From contig NZ_JAHKSI010000001.1 in NCBI RefSeq assembly GCF_019720915.1, positions 1,860,001 to 1,924,000 on the forward strand: a DNA stretch of 64,000 bases, given 5' to 3'. This stretch comes from Alkalihalobacillus sp. TS-13 (GTDB lineage Bacteria; Bacillota; Bacilli; Bacillales; Fictibacillaceae). A program made the position numbers and the translations under genes. Position 1 is the first letter of the stretch. The number at the start of each line of letters is the position of its first letter. Below are positions 8,614 to 19,300 of the stretch, piece after piece. Under the pieces are notes generated by a model, which had not been told where the DNA came from, ran no database searches, and saw nothing but the letters and a program-made list of their open reading frames with translations.

Positions 8614-8775
8614 AACGAAAGGTTTAAAAAAGCCATCATCGCAGTTGCGCGTCCAGTATTCCGAATCATTTACTACATGTTAAAAACAGATACACCCTAT
8701 CAAGAAATGGGCGATAATATGGTAGATAACCGGTGCAGAGGATTTTTTTTGCGATTTTTAACTAAAAGATTGTGA
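8614..8775 (+). mobile_element. C-terminal remnant of an IS110-family transposase
   Basis: The plus strand reads ERFKKAIIAVARPVFRIIYY, then MLKTDTPYQEMGDNMVDNR, ending FLRFLTKRL and TGA at 8773-8775. This matches the extreme C-terminus of IS110-family transposases, where 'AIIAIARxxLxxIYxMLK', 'PYQDLG' and a basic tail are typical. A stop (TAA 8611-8613) lies directly upstream in frame, so only about 53 codons survive. It is opposite in strand to the surrounding operon and adjoins the oxidoreductase pseudogene, marking an old insertion/deletion site. Confidence 0.65.
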
Positions 8776-8823
8776 TTTTCGTAAAATAACTACGATTTTC
8801 AGCCTTGTTAAAAAAATGATTAA

Positions 8824-10197
8824 TTAGGTTAGCCTAAATACGTGAGCAATCGGAGTATCTCCTTCCTTTTCCACTATTTTTGGCATTCTTACAGATACTC
8901 CTCCTTCCGCCTGATTAAATGCAAGATGTTCTTCACCGCAAAGCATATCTATACGAGAAACCTTTTCATTATAAGGAATGTAAACATATTCATCCCTATA
9001 AAGATCATCTTTGTCTTGATATAATCGGAAGCAGTAAACTGTTTCTCCCTTTCTTGTAAAAGCAAAATTATCTTTAAAATATGGTGCACAAATGCGAGTA
9101 CCATAGATAGCCTCACCGTAAACTTTCAACCAAGCTCCAAGTCCTTTCATCCTTTTTATTGCTCCCTCAGGTAAGCGCCCATCAGGTTGTGGTGGAACAT
9201 TTAGAGCAAGATTTCCACCTTTAGATATGACTTCAATCAACGTGTGTACAATTTCTCGTGTAGACTTATACTTATCTTCATATTTAAAAGAAAAAGAGGT
9301 CCCTATTGTAATACAGCTTTCCCATGGCACATTCATCGGACTGTCAGGAATTGTCTGTTCAGGGGTAATGTAGTTTTCAAACTCCCCTCCTATAGTACGG
9401 TCAGCTGAAATTAACCATGGCTGTATTTCACGTGCTCTTTCCACCACTTCTGCAAGACGAATATCCTGTTTTCCTTTACCAACCCACCCTGCATCTAACC
9501 ACAATACGTCAATTCGACCGTATTTGGACATTAGTTCCATAATTTGATTATGTGTAAAAGCCACAAACTTTTCCCACAACCATGGATATTCATCTGGATC
9601 ATAAGAGGGACCGCGCCACATCTCCTTGCCCTGATCCATGCCAGGAGTCCAATAGTAAGGCGTATGCCAATCTGCCTTAGAAAAATATGCAGCTATACTC
9701 AAACCCTTCTCACGAAAAGCATCAAAAACATGCTTACATATATCAGCATACTTATGCCTGTGAAAAGGACAATCTGAAGAAGTAATACGATAATCCGTCT
9801 CTTTCGTGTCCCACATACTAAAGCCATCATGATGTTTCGTCGTGAAAATTAAATATCTAAAACCGCCTTCTGCCGCTAAATCAGCCCAAACTTCTGGTTG
9901 AAATCGAACAGGGTTAAAGGTTTTATTTAGATTAAAATATTGTCGCTTGAATTCCTCGCCATCTTTTTCCCAGTCAATATCTGTACGAGACCAATCAGAA
10001 TCTTTATCACTTAGAGCCCATGATTCCACAACACCAAGCTGAGAATATGGCCCCCAGTGCATCATCAAGGCCAATTTTTGGTCCTTAAACCATTCCAAAC
10101 GTTCCAATATCACGAGATCTTTCGGTTTCATCCATTTCTCTTCTGCACTATAATTATGGACACCGTGATTTACTTCCTGGTCTTTCAATATTTTCAT
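8824..10197 (-). CDS. Alpha-L-fucosidase, glycoside hydrolase family 29
   Basis: A 457-residue cytoplasmic retaining fucosidase. The GH29 signature is clear: MMHWGPYSQLG near residue 45, FTTKHHDGFSMWD (His122/His123) and VLWLDAGW with probable nucleophile Asp235. A stretch NLALNVPPQPDGRLPEGA near the C-terminal end of the barrel is also typical. There is no signal peptide, so the substrate must be imported. AAAGGA sits almost directly before the ATG, an unusually short spacing. It follows the TIM-barrel isomerase gene by 59 nt. It would remove terminal or core fucose from imported oligosaccharides. It differs strongly from the second GH29 at 32832, suggesting different linkages. Confidence 0.88.
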   Translation of the reverse strand: MKILKDQEVNHGVHNYSAEEKWMKPKDLVILERLEWFKDQKLALMMHWGPYSQLGVVESWALSDKDSDWSRTDIDWEKDGEEFKRQYFNLNKTFNPVRFQPEVWADLAAEGGFRYLIFTTKHHDGFSMWDTKETDYRITSSDCPFHRHKYADICKHVFDAFREKGLSIAAYFSKADWHTPYYWTPGMDQGKEMWRGPSYDPDEYPWLWEKFVAFTHNQIMELMSKYGRIDVLWLDAGWVGKGKQDIRLAEVVERAREIQPWLISADRTIGGEFENYITPEQTIPDSPMNVPWESCITIGTSFSFKYEDKYKSTREIVHTLIEVISKGGNLALNVPPQPDGRLPEGAIKRMKGLGAWLKVYGEAIYGTRICAPYFKDNFAFTRKGETVYCFRLYQDKDDLYRDEYVYIPYNEKVSRIDMLCGEEHLAFNQAEGGVSVRMPKIVEKEGDTPIAHVFRLT

Positions 10198-10256
10198 TCC
10201 TTTCTAATTCACCGGTTTTATGAATATCTTAATCTCGTGAAATTACTTTTTAAGAA

Positions 10257-11129
10257 TTAAGCTTCCTCCCAAAACCGTCTCAGGTTTTCCATTCCAATTT
10301 TACAAGCTTCTTTACATTCTTCCATTCCTTCAAATTCAAGTGTGATATAACTGTCATAACCGTAATCTTTAATCAATTTTACAATTTCTCTTATTTCAAT
10401 ATCACCTTGTCCAACAATTGCACCTCTTAAAAAGTTATCGTTAGATGTCTTAAACCATTTTCCTGCACCAGGATCTTCATAATAAGGGCGGAAATAAAAA
10501 TCCTTAAAATGAACAAGAGAGGCATAAGGTAGATTCTTCTTTATACCTACAATGGGGTTTTCATCCACACACATAAAATTTCCTACATCCAATGTTGTTT
10601 TAAAGTTAGGTCTGTCCACTGCTTGGAGGACTCGTTGGACACGATCACTATGTTGTACAGCAACACCATGGTTTTCAATTGTCGTTGTTATGTCGAATTT
10701 TGCTGCATAGTCAGCGATACGTCGGCTTCCTTCAATGATTTGCGGTAGGCTGTTTTCAAAGTATTCAATGGTTGTTTTCTCAGATGGTAATGTAAATGCA
10801 GTCACATCATGACGCATATGTTTAATACCCATACGGTCTAAAAGATCTACATGTTCCTTCAGCCGTGCTACCTCTGCTTCAAATTCTTCCTCGGTATCCT
10901 GGACAAAATTTGCCGGCATTGAATAGTTTGATAGTTCAATGCCAACTTCTTTTGCTTTTTCTTGCACTTTATCTGCAAGTTCCACGTTATCTACTAAATT
11001 AAATCCATAAGGGACAATTTCCATATGCTCTCCACCATTAGCAGCAATCCATTCAATAACATCTAAAACATCCATTTCTCCCGCTTTAATTGCATCTAAC
11101 AGACTATACGTACTTAATCCTAATTTCAT
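10257..11129 (-). CDS. Sugar phosphate isomerase/epimerase family protein (second copy)
   Basis: A 290-residue xylose-isomerase-like TIM barrel, paralogous to the 7374-8240 product: shared features are MKLGLSTYSLLDAI, GGEHMEIVPYGF, TTLDVGNFMCVDENPIVG, LVHFKDFYFRPYYEDPG and GQGDIEIREI. The probable metal ligands are Glu in TTIENHG, Asp in LDVGNF, His in VHFKDF and Glu in LEFEGMEE. AGAGG precedes the ATG. It is embedded between GH29 and GH20 genes in one operon. The two copies may act on different products, or one may be replacing the other. Confidence 0.82.
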   Translation of the reverse strand: MKLGLSTYSLLDAIKAGEMDVLDVIEWIAANGGEHMEIVPYGFNLVDNVELADKVQEKAKEVGIELSNYSMPANFVQDTEEEFEAEVARLKEHVDLLDRMGIKHMRHDVTAFTLPSEKTTIEYFENSLPQIIEGSRRIADYAAKFDITTTIENHGVAVQHSDRVQRVLQAVDRPNFKTTLDVGNFMCVDENPIVGIKKNLPYASLVHFKDFYFRPYYEDPGAGKWFKTSNDNFLRGAIVGQGDIEIREIVKLIKDYGYDSYITLEFEGMEECKEACKIGMENLRRFWEEA

Positions 11130-11155
11130 CTCACATTACCTCTTATTTAGTAGAT

Positions 11156-12193
11156 TTACATTCTATTCGATAGATTTTTCGTTATTATTTCCATTGTGCG
11201 ATATAACTCATCAAGCTCTTCTAATTTTTCATCACATCCAAAAGGATTAGGTGGCATAGTGATAAACCTTTCAAAAGATTCTTTATCCCAGTTGTTCCAT
11301 GATGTTACTATCATGCCGGGCAATTTACTTTCTGCCCTTTTTTCTTTTGCCTGATGTTTACTTTCGTTTAACAAATTTATAGCGGCATCTGTTTTAAACC
11401 AACAGGCAGGAATAACGGTAAAGCCTTTTTCAATAAAATTTCCTATCGAAGGATACAAATCCAATCGTTCATAATGCCAATCCATCATCACAATATCTTT
11501 AGGGATAAAATCAATTGCTTTATGTGTACCAAACGTGTCCCCTTCCCATTGGTCATAGCCCATTTTTTCACTGTCGTTTAACCGATCTCCCCACATAAAC
11601 ATTTCAACGCCGCGATCTTCAACTAAATGCCCATGCATATCATTAACGGCCTTCGCAAACAAATCAGCTCGATCCTTTCCTTTGCAGCGAGGGCAGTTAT
11701 CATCTGCTATTTCGTACACTTCATCCATACCAACATGAAATGCATCAGCATCAAAAGCTTCAATAAGTTCATCCATTAACCCAAATACAAGTTGATTAAC
11801 GTCTGGATGTTCCGGACACCAGCTTCTGCAGAAAATCTCCGGCCACTTTGCATCCAATGGCACATACGGTGTTTCATCAAATTCAGGATGCGCTTTCAAT
11901 ATTGAATTAGGCGCTCCGCCCCAACCTTGGTGCCCAAGACATTGGAATAATGGGATAAGTCGTATCCCGTTATTTTTACATACTGCTGCTATTTCCCTTG
12001 CATCCTGCTTTGTTAAGGTTCCATCAGTGATTTCTGGGTGAGACTCAAATACAAAAGATGTATTACATTCCAATAGCAAATGGTTTATTCCTTTTGGGGC
12101 CAATACTTTTTCGATAAATTCCTTGAATAGCTCAACCAAGTCATGTGATCCAAACCTTAAATGAAACGCGCGTACAGGATCTATTACATTCAC
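11156..12193 (-). CDS. Glycoside hydrolase family 20 protein (beta-N-acetylhexosaminidase-like)
   Basis: A 345-residue single-domain TIM-barrel protein without signal peptide. The GH20 catalytic signature is HVGMDEVYEI, in which Asp157-Glu158 would be the polarising Asp and acid/base Glu of substrate-assisted catalysis. It lacks the usual N-terminal GH20b domain, as some compact cytoplasmic hexosaminidases do. The start is a GTG at 12191-12193 with AGGGAG about 10 nt upstream. It lies between the GH125 and isomerase genes. The likely job is release of beta-linked GlcNAc from N-glycan antennae. A related non-GH20 specificity cannot be excluded, because the rest of the barrel is divergent. Confidence 0.75.
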   Translation of the reverse strand: MNVIDPVRAFHLRFGSHDLVELFKEFIEKVLAPKGINHLLLECNTSFVFESHPEITDGTLTKQDAREIAAVCKNNGIRLIPLFQCLGHQGWGGAPNSILKAHPEFDETPYVPLDAKWPEIFCRSWCPEHPDVNQLVFGLMDELIEAFDADAFHVGMDEVYEIADDNCPRCKGKDRADLFAKAVNDMHGHLVEDRGVEMFMWGDRLNDSEKMGYDQWEGDTFGTHKAIDFIPKDIVMMDWHYERLDLYPSIGNFIEKGFTVIPACWFKTDAAINLLNESKHQAKEKRAESKLPGMIVTSWNNWDKESFERFITMPPNPFGCDEKLEELDELYRTMEIITKNLSNRM

Positions 12194-12254
12194 TTTTTAT
12201 ACACTCCCTATTAAACTTTTACTATTTAAATGAAGTTTCTCTATCATATACCTG

Positions 12255-13556
12255 CTACTTTGCTAAAGCACTGCCTTTCACAAATAGATTACATTGACTT
12301 AATAAAAATTCACTATACATCGAATTGGCCCATGAAAACCATGGTCTCGTAAATTTTTCAGGTTCATCAACATGAAATCCTTCGTGCATAAAGTTTGTAT
12401 TTGCATCGGTATTTTTAAACAGATCATGAATTTCTTCTTTCTCCTTACTTGTTAATGCTGTTATCCCCTGAATCGCAAGAGCAATATGCCAAATATACTG
12501 CTCAGGTGTATGTGGACTGCCAATCCCTTTCGCCACCTTCCCTTGGTAATAATAAGGGTTTTCAGAGCTTAAAATGAATTTTCTTGTGTTTTGATAAACT
12601 TGATCCTCCACATCGCAATACCCTAAATAAGGAAGCGCAAGAAGACTAGGCACATTTGCATCATCCATTAGGTTGTAATTTCCAAGGCCATCTGTCTCGT
12701 AGGCGTAAATTGTTCCATAGACTGGATGTTCTACCTTACCAAAATTTTGAATCCCCTGATCAATTTCATTTGCCAATTCTAATGCTGTTTTCGCAAGACT
12801 TTTATCAACAAGGACTTTTTCAGCAATTTCCTTTAATTGTTTCAAAACAACGACAGCAAACATATTGGCAGGGATTAAGTAGCCATACTGACAAGCGTCA
12901 TCACTAGGACGAAAACCACTCCAGGTCATTCCTGTGTACCCTACAGGAGCCCCTTTTCCTCCATGTGATAATGTATCCTGCGCAGCGCAGTTATCCCTTT
13001 CAAAGAAGTAGTTGGACTTCTCTTCATGGTTTTGCTCCATCTTCCAAGTTTCAATTATTTTTGCAACAGCTTCCCGGAACAATTCCTTAAAATGAGATGT
13101 TCTTCCAGTTGATTTCCAAAATAAATACGACAGCTGAATTGGATAGCAAAGTGAATCAATTTCATATTTTCGTTCCCATAGAAGAGGGGTCATCTCCGTC
13201 TTGTCATCATGAAAGCGGTTTCCATTTGCTTCTTCGTTAAACGCATTTGCATATGGATCATGGATTATGAAGGAGAATTGTTTTTTTATAACACCTTCAA
13301 TCATGTCGGCCATTTTCTCATCATATTCAGAAAGTATTAAATACGGACGAACCTGTGCAGCTGAATCTCGCAGCCACATTGCAGGTATGTCACCGGTAAT
13401 CACAAACGTCGTTCCATCACCTTGAGGTCGAATTGTTGTTTCATACGTATTGGAAAAACAGTTTTCAAACATCGCTTGTACTTTTTGATCATGAGTGAAT
13501 GCTGTTTTTACTTCATCTATTAATGCTTTCATTGATCGTGGTAACTGTCCTTTCAT
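12255..13556 (-). CDS. Glycoside hydrolase family 125 exo-alpha-1,6-mannosidase
   Basis: A 433-residue metal-independent inverting alpha-mannosidase of the (alpha/alpha)6 fold. The hallmark GDIPAMWLRDSAAQVRPY lies at residues 55-72. Further family segments are ERKYEIDSLCYPIQLSYLFW, GKGAPVGYTGMTWSGFRPSD and DDANVPSLLALPYLG. Known GH125 enzymes remove alpha-1,6-linked mannose from N-glycan cores. I place the start at the ATG at 13554-13556 (MKGQLPRSMKALIDEV), 6 nt after GGAAGG. The longer frame to 13736 would overlap the GH38 gene and has a non-conserved extension. Cytoplasmic, in the mannosidase operon. Confidence 0.9.
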   Translation of the reverse strand: MKGQLPRSMKALIDEVKTAFTHDQKVQAMFENCFSNTYETTIRPQGDGTTFVITGDIPAMWLRDSAAQVRPYLILSEYDEKMADMIEGVIKKQFSFIIHDPYANAFNEEANGNRFHDDKTEMTPLLWERKYEIDSLCYPIQLSYLFWKSTGRTSHFKELFREAVAKIIETWKMEQNHEEKSNYFFERDNCAAQDTLSHGGKGAPVGYTGMTWSGFRPSDDACQYGYLIPANMFAVVVLKQLKEIAEKVLVDKSLAKTALELANEIDQGIQNFGKVEHPVYGTIYAYETDGLGNYNLMDDANVPSLLALPYLGYCDVEDQVYQNTRKFILSSENPYYYQGKVAKGIGSPHTPEQYIWHIALAIQGITALTSKEKEEIHDLFKNTDANTNFMHEGFHVDEPEKFTRPWFSWANSMYSEFLLSQCNLFVKGSALAK

Positions 13557-13638
13557 ACAGTACCTTCCTTTTTTAGTATTTTTTATAGTGTGCAACTGAT
13601 TTTTTCCTACCACACATTTTAAACGCTTATTTACGGAT

Positions 13639-16353
13639 TCATTTTTCAAATCCAACTGTAACGATTTCATGCTTACGAACCGGGACTTGAACACCTTCAT
13701 TGCCATCCGCATGTAATGATTTCCCTTTTTCTTCAATCACATTACTTATATAAGCATGATGAAAAGATGCTGAAGACTTGACTATAAGAGTATCGCTTTC
13801 ATCAGCCATATTAAACCAGCGCACCATGACATCACCAGACTGTTCAGATACTTTCATAGAAGAGAAAGCTAGATTTGAAGATTCCCATTGGAGAAATGAA
13901 TGGACAGGTGACAACTCCCCATCATGAAGACCTGTCTGTTTCAATGACCACGGTACCTGGTATTGATATGCATCTTGATATGCCTTCGTTGTACCAGCCT
14001 TTCCCTCATGTGGATAAATACGAAATGAAACAGAATGCTCTCCTAAACACTGTGCCTCAGGTGTCGCGAAGTAGCCCCAATCACCAAGCTCACCTACAGA
14101 ACGCAGCAAGGTTACCGCAATCGTATTCCGCCCATCACGGATGATTTCATACTCATTTAATCCAAGATTTGCAATTGTTAAGCCTGCGATATCATTACTC
14201 ACATCTACAAATGCTTGTTGATGCTGTGAATGATCTGGGTTGGTCCATTCCTGTGAAGGCTCGTTGAGACGTTTTGCTATTTCAAAGATTGAATCAGCAT
14301 AATGTACGTCTGTTTGAATATCCGTCGGAAATAATGCCCTGAGGCGGTGATCTTTCGCTTGATTATTGTAAGATGTTTTCACACTTATACCTTTACTGTT
14401 CTTTTCTAACGTTACGACTGTTTTTATGATGAACGGAACCACTTCCTCCACGCGTGCAGACGTTCTGCCAGTAAACCAGACAAGCTCCTTTTGCTCTTTT
14501 TCCAGTAAATCTGATGCGCTTTTAGGGATTGCCCATTCATGAACAATCTCATATGCAGCCTTAAATGGTGTATCTTCAATAATGTTTACCTTTGCAATTA
14601 AATCTTTTGTTGTAAGTGCTTGTTCATTATTTGGCTGCTTATACATATATTCGTTTCCAATATCTCCTGTATCTTCATACACACATAATTCTTCAAAAGT
14701 ACGTCTATTTGCTTTATCAGTCATAGTTAAGGAACCATTTTCATTAATTTTTACGTTTACATATTTATTTTCCATTTCATTTTCATTAACGATCAAGGAA
14801 CTAGTATCCTTATGTTTAGCAGCTGAAATCCATGCGTATGTCTTATACCCAAGCGCAGGAACTTTTTCTGCTTCAAATGTAAGGCAAACCCTTCTAGCCA
14901 TATATGGTTGACGGAATTTCTCTTCTGGCAGATCATAATCAAAAAATATTCCTAAATCTTCCGCTTTATATTGATATTCAGTACCTGTATCATCAACTAA
15001 TGTTCTTTCCCCTAATGGAAATTCTTTAAGCGCTCGTTTGTTTACTCCTGCTGCGAAGTAATCCTTTTTTATATCAAGTGTAATCTTAACAACTCCGGTA
15101 CGATCCCATCCCGTCGTATTATATACAGTGAATGGAAGGGCATCAGTACCCCATTTTTCAAAACGAGTGGTATTAATTTTTTCGGAAATGGACTCAAGAC
15201 TTTCATCAATTATCATCTCAGCTACATGTTTACTCCTCTCGAATCTTGTAACCATTCCACGGTGAACCTCATCGACACTACAGCCGCAAATGCTGTCATG
15301 CGGGTGATTTTGCATTAATGTCTTCCATGCATATTCAATTAAGTGATGCTGGTAACCTTCTCCTTGCAGGTATGCAAATACAGACAAAGGTTCTGCCACT
15401 TTCTCAAGGAGTGCCTGATTAAATTGATTCATTTGTTTAAGATATACGCGTGCTGATGCTGTATTAACGAGAGTTCCCCATCCATCCGTTTGTTGACTTC
15501 GTAGCTCTCCATCAATTACTTTTAAATTTTCTGGTAGTGTTTCTGCAAGTTTGCCCACATAATCATTAAAATTTGAATGAACAAATTCGATATTCGGATA
15601 TAGCTTTTCAGCCGTTCGAATCGCTTCTGGCAAATCGGTTTGTATTGGTTGATGGTCACAGCCATTCAACATGAGCATATGTGGAGTTGCAGCATATTTT
15701 TCTAAGGATGCAATATGGTGATCCCAATATTTCTGTGCTTCTATTTCATTTGTTGGAACTTCATTCCCATTACAGTACCAATTGGCAAATAAAATACCGA
15801 GAACAGATGACCCATCTGGGGAGCTCCAGAGCATTTCTGAATAAGGTGATTCAAAATTTTCTGCTTCACTGACGGCATTATTAAATCCAGTTGGTTTCAC
15901 ACCTCTTCCAAAGACAGCATTGTTAATTCCAGCCTGGCTTAAGATTTGTGGAGCCTGGCCAATATTTCCAAATGAATCCGGAAAATAGCCGATCTTTGAA
16001 ACGCCTCCCCATCGCGCTGCATCTTTCATTCCGTATTGAAGATTACGGATGTTAGCTTCACTACTTGTCAAAAATTCATCCTGCAAAATATACCAAGGGC
16101 CGATTTGAAGTCTTCCCTCTCTGACGAACGTTTGAAGCTTTTCTCTCATATCAGGGTAAATTTGTAAATAATCATCTAAAATGATTGTTTGGCCATCAAG
16201 ATGAAAGCTTTTAAAATCAGGATTGCTTTCCAATGTTTCCAACAGCCTATCCATCAGCTTCGTTAAAAGGACATGATGCTTCTCATATGGCAAGTACCAT
16301 TCCCTATCCCAGTGGGTATGTGAAATAATGTGGATAACCTTTTTATCTTCCAA
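13639..16353 (-). CDS. Alpha-mannosidase, glycoside hydrolase family 38 (MngB-like)
   Basis: A 904-residue zinc-dependent retaining alpha-mannosidase without signal peptide. The N-terminal catalytic domain has HTHWDREWY (His12, His14, Asp16) and GYFPDSFGNIGQ with nucleophile Asp126. HPHDSICGCSVDEVHRGM further on supplies another zinc-site His, and beta-rich C-terminal domains follow. The overall type is that of mannosylglycerate hydrolase MngB and of the Streptococcus N-glycan GH38, which cuts alpha-1,3-mannose. The start is a TTG (16351-16353), 6 nt after GGAGG. It lies 15 nt after the second GH38 gene. In this context N-glycan mannose trimming is more likely than mannosylglycerate hydrolysis. 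Confidence 0.9.
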   Translation of the reverse strand: MEDKKVIHIISHTHWDREWYLPYEKHHVLLTKLMDRLLETLESNPDFKSFHLDGQTIILDDYLQIYPDMREKLQTFVREGRLQIGPWYILQDEFLTSSEANIRNLQYGMKDAARWGGVSKIGYFPDSFGNIGQAPQILSQAGINNAVFGRGVKPTGFNNAVSEAENFESPYSEMLWSSPDGSSVLGILFANWYCNGNEVPTNEIEAQKYWDHHIASLEKYAATPHMLMLNGCDHQPIQTDLPEAIRTAEKLYPNIEFVHSNFNDYVGKLAETLPENLKVIDGELRSQQTDGWGTLVNTASARVYLKQMNQFNQALLEKVAEPLSVFAYLQGEGYQHHLIEYAWKTLMQNHPHDSICGCSVDEVHRGMVTRFERSKHVAEMIIDESLESISEKINTTRFEKWGTDALPFTVYNTTGWDRTGVVKITLDIKKDYFAAGVNKRALKEFPLGERTLVDDTGTEYQYKAEDLGIFFDYDLPEEKFRQPYMARRVCLTFEAEKVPALGYKTYAWISAAKHKDTSSLIVNENEMENKYVNVKINENGSLTMTDKANRRTFEELCVYEDTGDIGNEYMYKQPNNEQALTTKDLIAKVNIIEDTPFKAAYEIVHEWAIPKSASDLLEKEQKELVWFTGRTSARVEEVVPFIIKTVVTLEKNSKGISVKTSYNNQAKDHRLRALFPTDIQTDVHYADSIFEIAKRLNEPSQEWTNPDHSQHQQAFVDVSNDIAGLTIANLGLNEYEIIRDGRNTIAVTLLRSVGELGDWGYFATPEAQCLGEHSVSFRIYPHEGKAGTTKAYQDAYQYQVPWSLKQTGLHDGELSPVHSFLQWESSNLAFSSMKVSEQSGDVMVRWFNMADESDTLIVKSSASFHHAYISNVIEEKGKSLHADGNEGVQVPVRKHEIVTVGFEK

Positions 16354-16368
16354 TTTAAACCTCCAAAA

Positions 16369-19300
16369 CTACTTCATTATGTGATATGTACTAATCTCAT
16401 ATGGATGAAATTTCCGACTGATTTGTCCGTCTTTCATAGACAATTTAGTAACTGGTTGTTCAAGTAAATTCGTTTCATTTATAGCATTTATCGTTTGTCC
16501 AAATTGCAAAATAGCAGAAGTTTCACTTCCTTTGGATTCATACAGTCTCAAAATAATCCCATCTTTATTTTCAGCTTGTTTGATTGAATCAACGATTACA
16601 CTCTCACTCTTTGTGTTTATAAATGCCATCAAATCTGGTAATTCACCCGAATGTGCAGATGTCATAGCAACAGTAATTGGAGAATTTAACTCTTGGCCTT
16701 TTTTAACTGTATCTCCGTTTCTCCAGTCCCCTTCATGAGGGAATAATGAATAAGTAAATTCATGCTTCATTAGATCTGCTTGGGTATCAGGCCATTTTGG
16801 AGCACGTAAAAGTGAAAGTCTCATTTTATTTCCTTTTATGTCATAACCATATTTACAATCATTTAATAAACTTACACCATAATTCCCCTCTGAAAGGTCT
16901 GCCCATCGTTGTCCACATACTTCATACTGAGCTTGTTCCCAACTTGTATTATTATGAGTAGCACGTTCAATCGAACCAAACGGAATCTCATAAGTCGCTT
17001 TAGAGTTATAAATATTTACTGGGAATGCAACCTTTAAAAGTTTATGTTTTTCTAACCAATCTACTGTTGTTTTAAAATCTATTTTTTTACTGTTATGATA
17101 AAAGGTAATTTCTTGAGTAACCAATGAATGATTCACTTTCCAAATAAATTCTAATTTATCAGAAACAGACCCTTTATAAATTACTTTAGAGTCAATTAAA
17201 TGGGGATTTATTGCACGCTGCTTTTCAAAGTTCGGATCTATGTCCCAAGCATCCCAATCAGTTGGTAAGTCATCGAATATTTGCAACTCATTCGCATATT
17301 CTCCATCTTTAATAATCTCTTTATCAGCTTTCTTATCATATAATCGACTTATCCAACCATTATTAGTAAATTCTACTTTATAAACAGGGGTCTCCCAATG
17401 ATCACTGAATTCTTTAGAAAGTGCGACTTCTTGTTGATCAGCATCCTCTAACCACACTGTTTTATAACCCATTTCAGGAATGCGATCGATGTATGTATGG
17501 AGTGTTACACTTTCATCATCACTTACGATAAAATCTGTTTTATAGCTGTTCCCTTGTTTATCAATAATTTTTTTAGTTAATAGTTCTTTTCCTCCGGTAA
17601 TCGTTATCATTTCATCACGAGTCCAGCTAAGGCTGTTTAGTAGAATAATTGGTTGACCAGGTCCCTCAGTGTTAATCGATTGAGTAATATACTTAATTGC
17701 TTCCTCTTTTAATCTTGTTCCTTTATCAAATAACTCATTATATTGTTTTTCTGATAAATCATATACAGGTGAAATCGATGTACCTGGTACAATATCATGG
17801 AACTGATTGAGCATGATTAGCTGCCAACCTTTGTTTATTTCCTCCATCGGATATGTTGTACCTAAAGTGATGTGAGCTAAGCTATTCCAAATCTCTAGTT
17901 CTCGATAAAGAGACTCTGCTTTTCTATTATTCTTTTTCGTTTTTGCATGAGTAGTATAAGTACCACGGTGGAGTTCTAAATATAAATCCCCATACCAGTT
18001 AGGTAATTGCGGCTTTTTCGAATCTATCCTGTCAAAAAAGTCATGCACCTTATCAAATTTTACATCCGGAAGGCCTGGAAGATTGCTAGACCGTTCCAAA
18101 TACTCAATCATTTCCCTTGTGACACCACCGCCTCCATCACCATAGCCATATACCAACATTCTCTCAGGAAATTCGTTCTTTTGGTTATAATCCTCCCATG
18201 TACGATGAATATCTGCTGGTTCTGTTTGCTGGCCAAGAATATTATGCAAGTAAGATAGTATCTTAGTACCATCAATTCCTTCCCAATTAAATAGATCATA
18301 TGGGAAACGATTGGTATCATTCCAATTTAGTTTTGTTGTCATAAAATAGTCTGTTCCAGCTTTTTTTAGTATTTGTGGTAAAGATGCACAATAGCCAAAT
18401 GTATCTGGTAACCACTCTACTCGGGGCTCTACACCAAATTCATCTTTGAAAAATTTTTTGCCATAAAGCAGTTGTCGGACAAGGGATTCTCCTGAAGGGA
18501 TATTCAAATCAGGTTCTACCCACATACCACCAATAATTTCAAACCGGCCTTCTGCAACTTTTTGCTTCACTCGTTCATAAACTTTTGGTTGGTATTCTTT
18601 TAAGAAAGAAAATAACTGAGGTTGACTTTGAGCAAATTCAAAATCGTTATATTCTTCTAATAATGTACAAACACTAGAAAATGTACGAGAGCCTTTTCTA
18701 ATTGTTTCTTTAATAGGCCACAACCATGCAATATCGATATGCGATTGACCAATGGCTCGAATAGTCCCTTCTCTAAAACCTGATAAATCATTAACTGTTT
18801 GATTTAATCCTGCCTCCATCTTTCTAAGTAAATTCTGGTCAAGGAGTGTTTCTTTACTTGGCATACCAAGCTGATCAACTACCTGTCCCATAGCTTTGTG
18901 GAGTAAATGGTAGCGAGTATCGCTTTTATCTAATAATGTAGCGGTCTTATAACAAACTTCCAATGTGTATAAAAGACTTTGAACTTCTTTATTTATCAGA
19001 ACCAAACTACTCTGTTCTAAATATCCTGGTGGTGGATCTGTTTCTGGACCTGCAACTAGGTTAAATCCACGCAGATGATCTTTTGGAATCCCAACTGGGT
19101 TAAATATTTCAACTTGGATATGCAACACTTTGTTTCCTAACTTTTCAGGAGGAATTATTACTAGATCACGATTTCGATCCAGACCTTGTATTGGTATTCC
19201 TTCCATTGAGATAAGGCTTTCACAGTATGATTGCTTTCCATTACCATTTACTTTAAATAAAATCCCTACGGTATCATTTTGCCAATTTCTAGGGATCTCT

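Noticed and set aside
11156-12193. Assignment of the TIM-barrel protein to GH18 or GH84 hexosaminidases
   Set aside because: The HVGMDE pair is the GH20 signature; GH18 needs DxxDxDxE and GH84 a DD pair, neither of which is visible.
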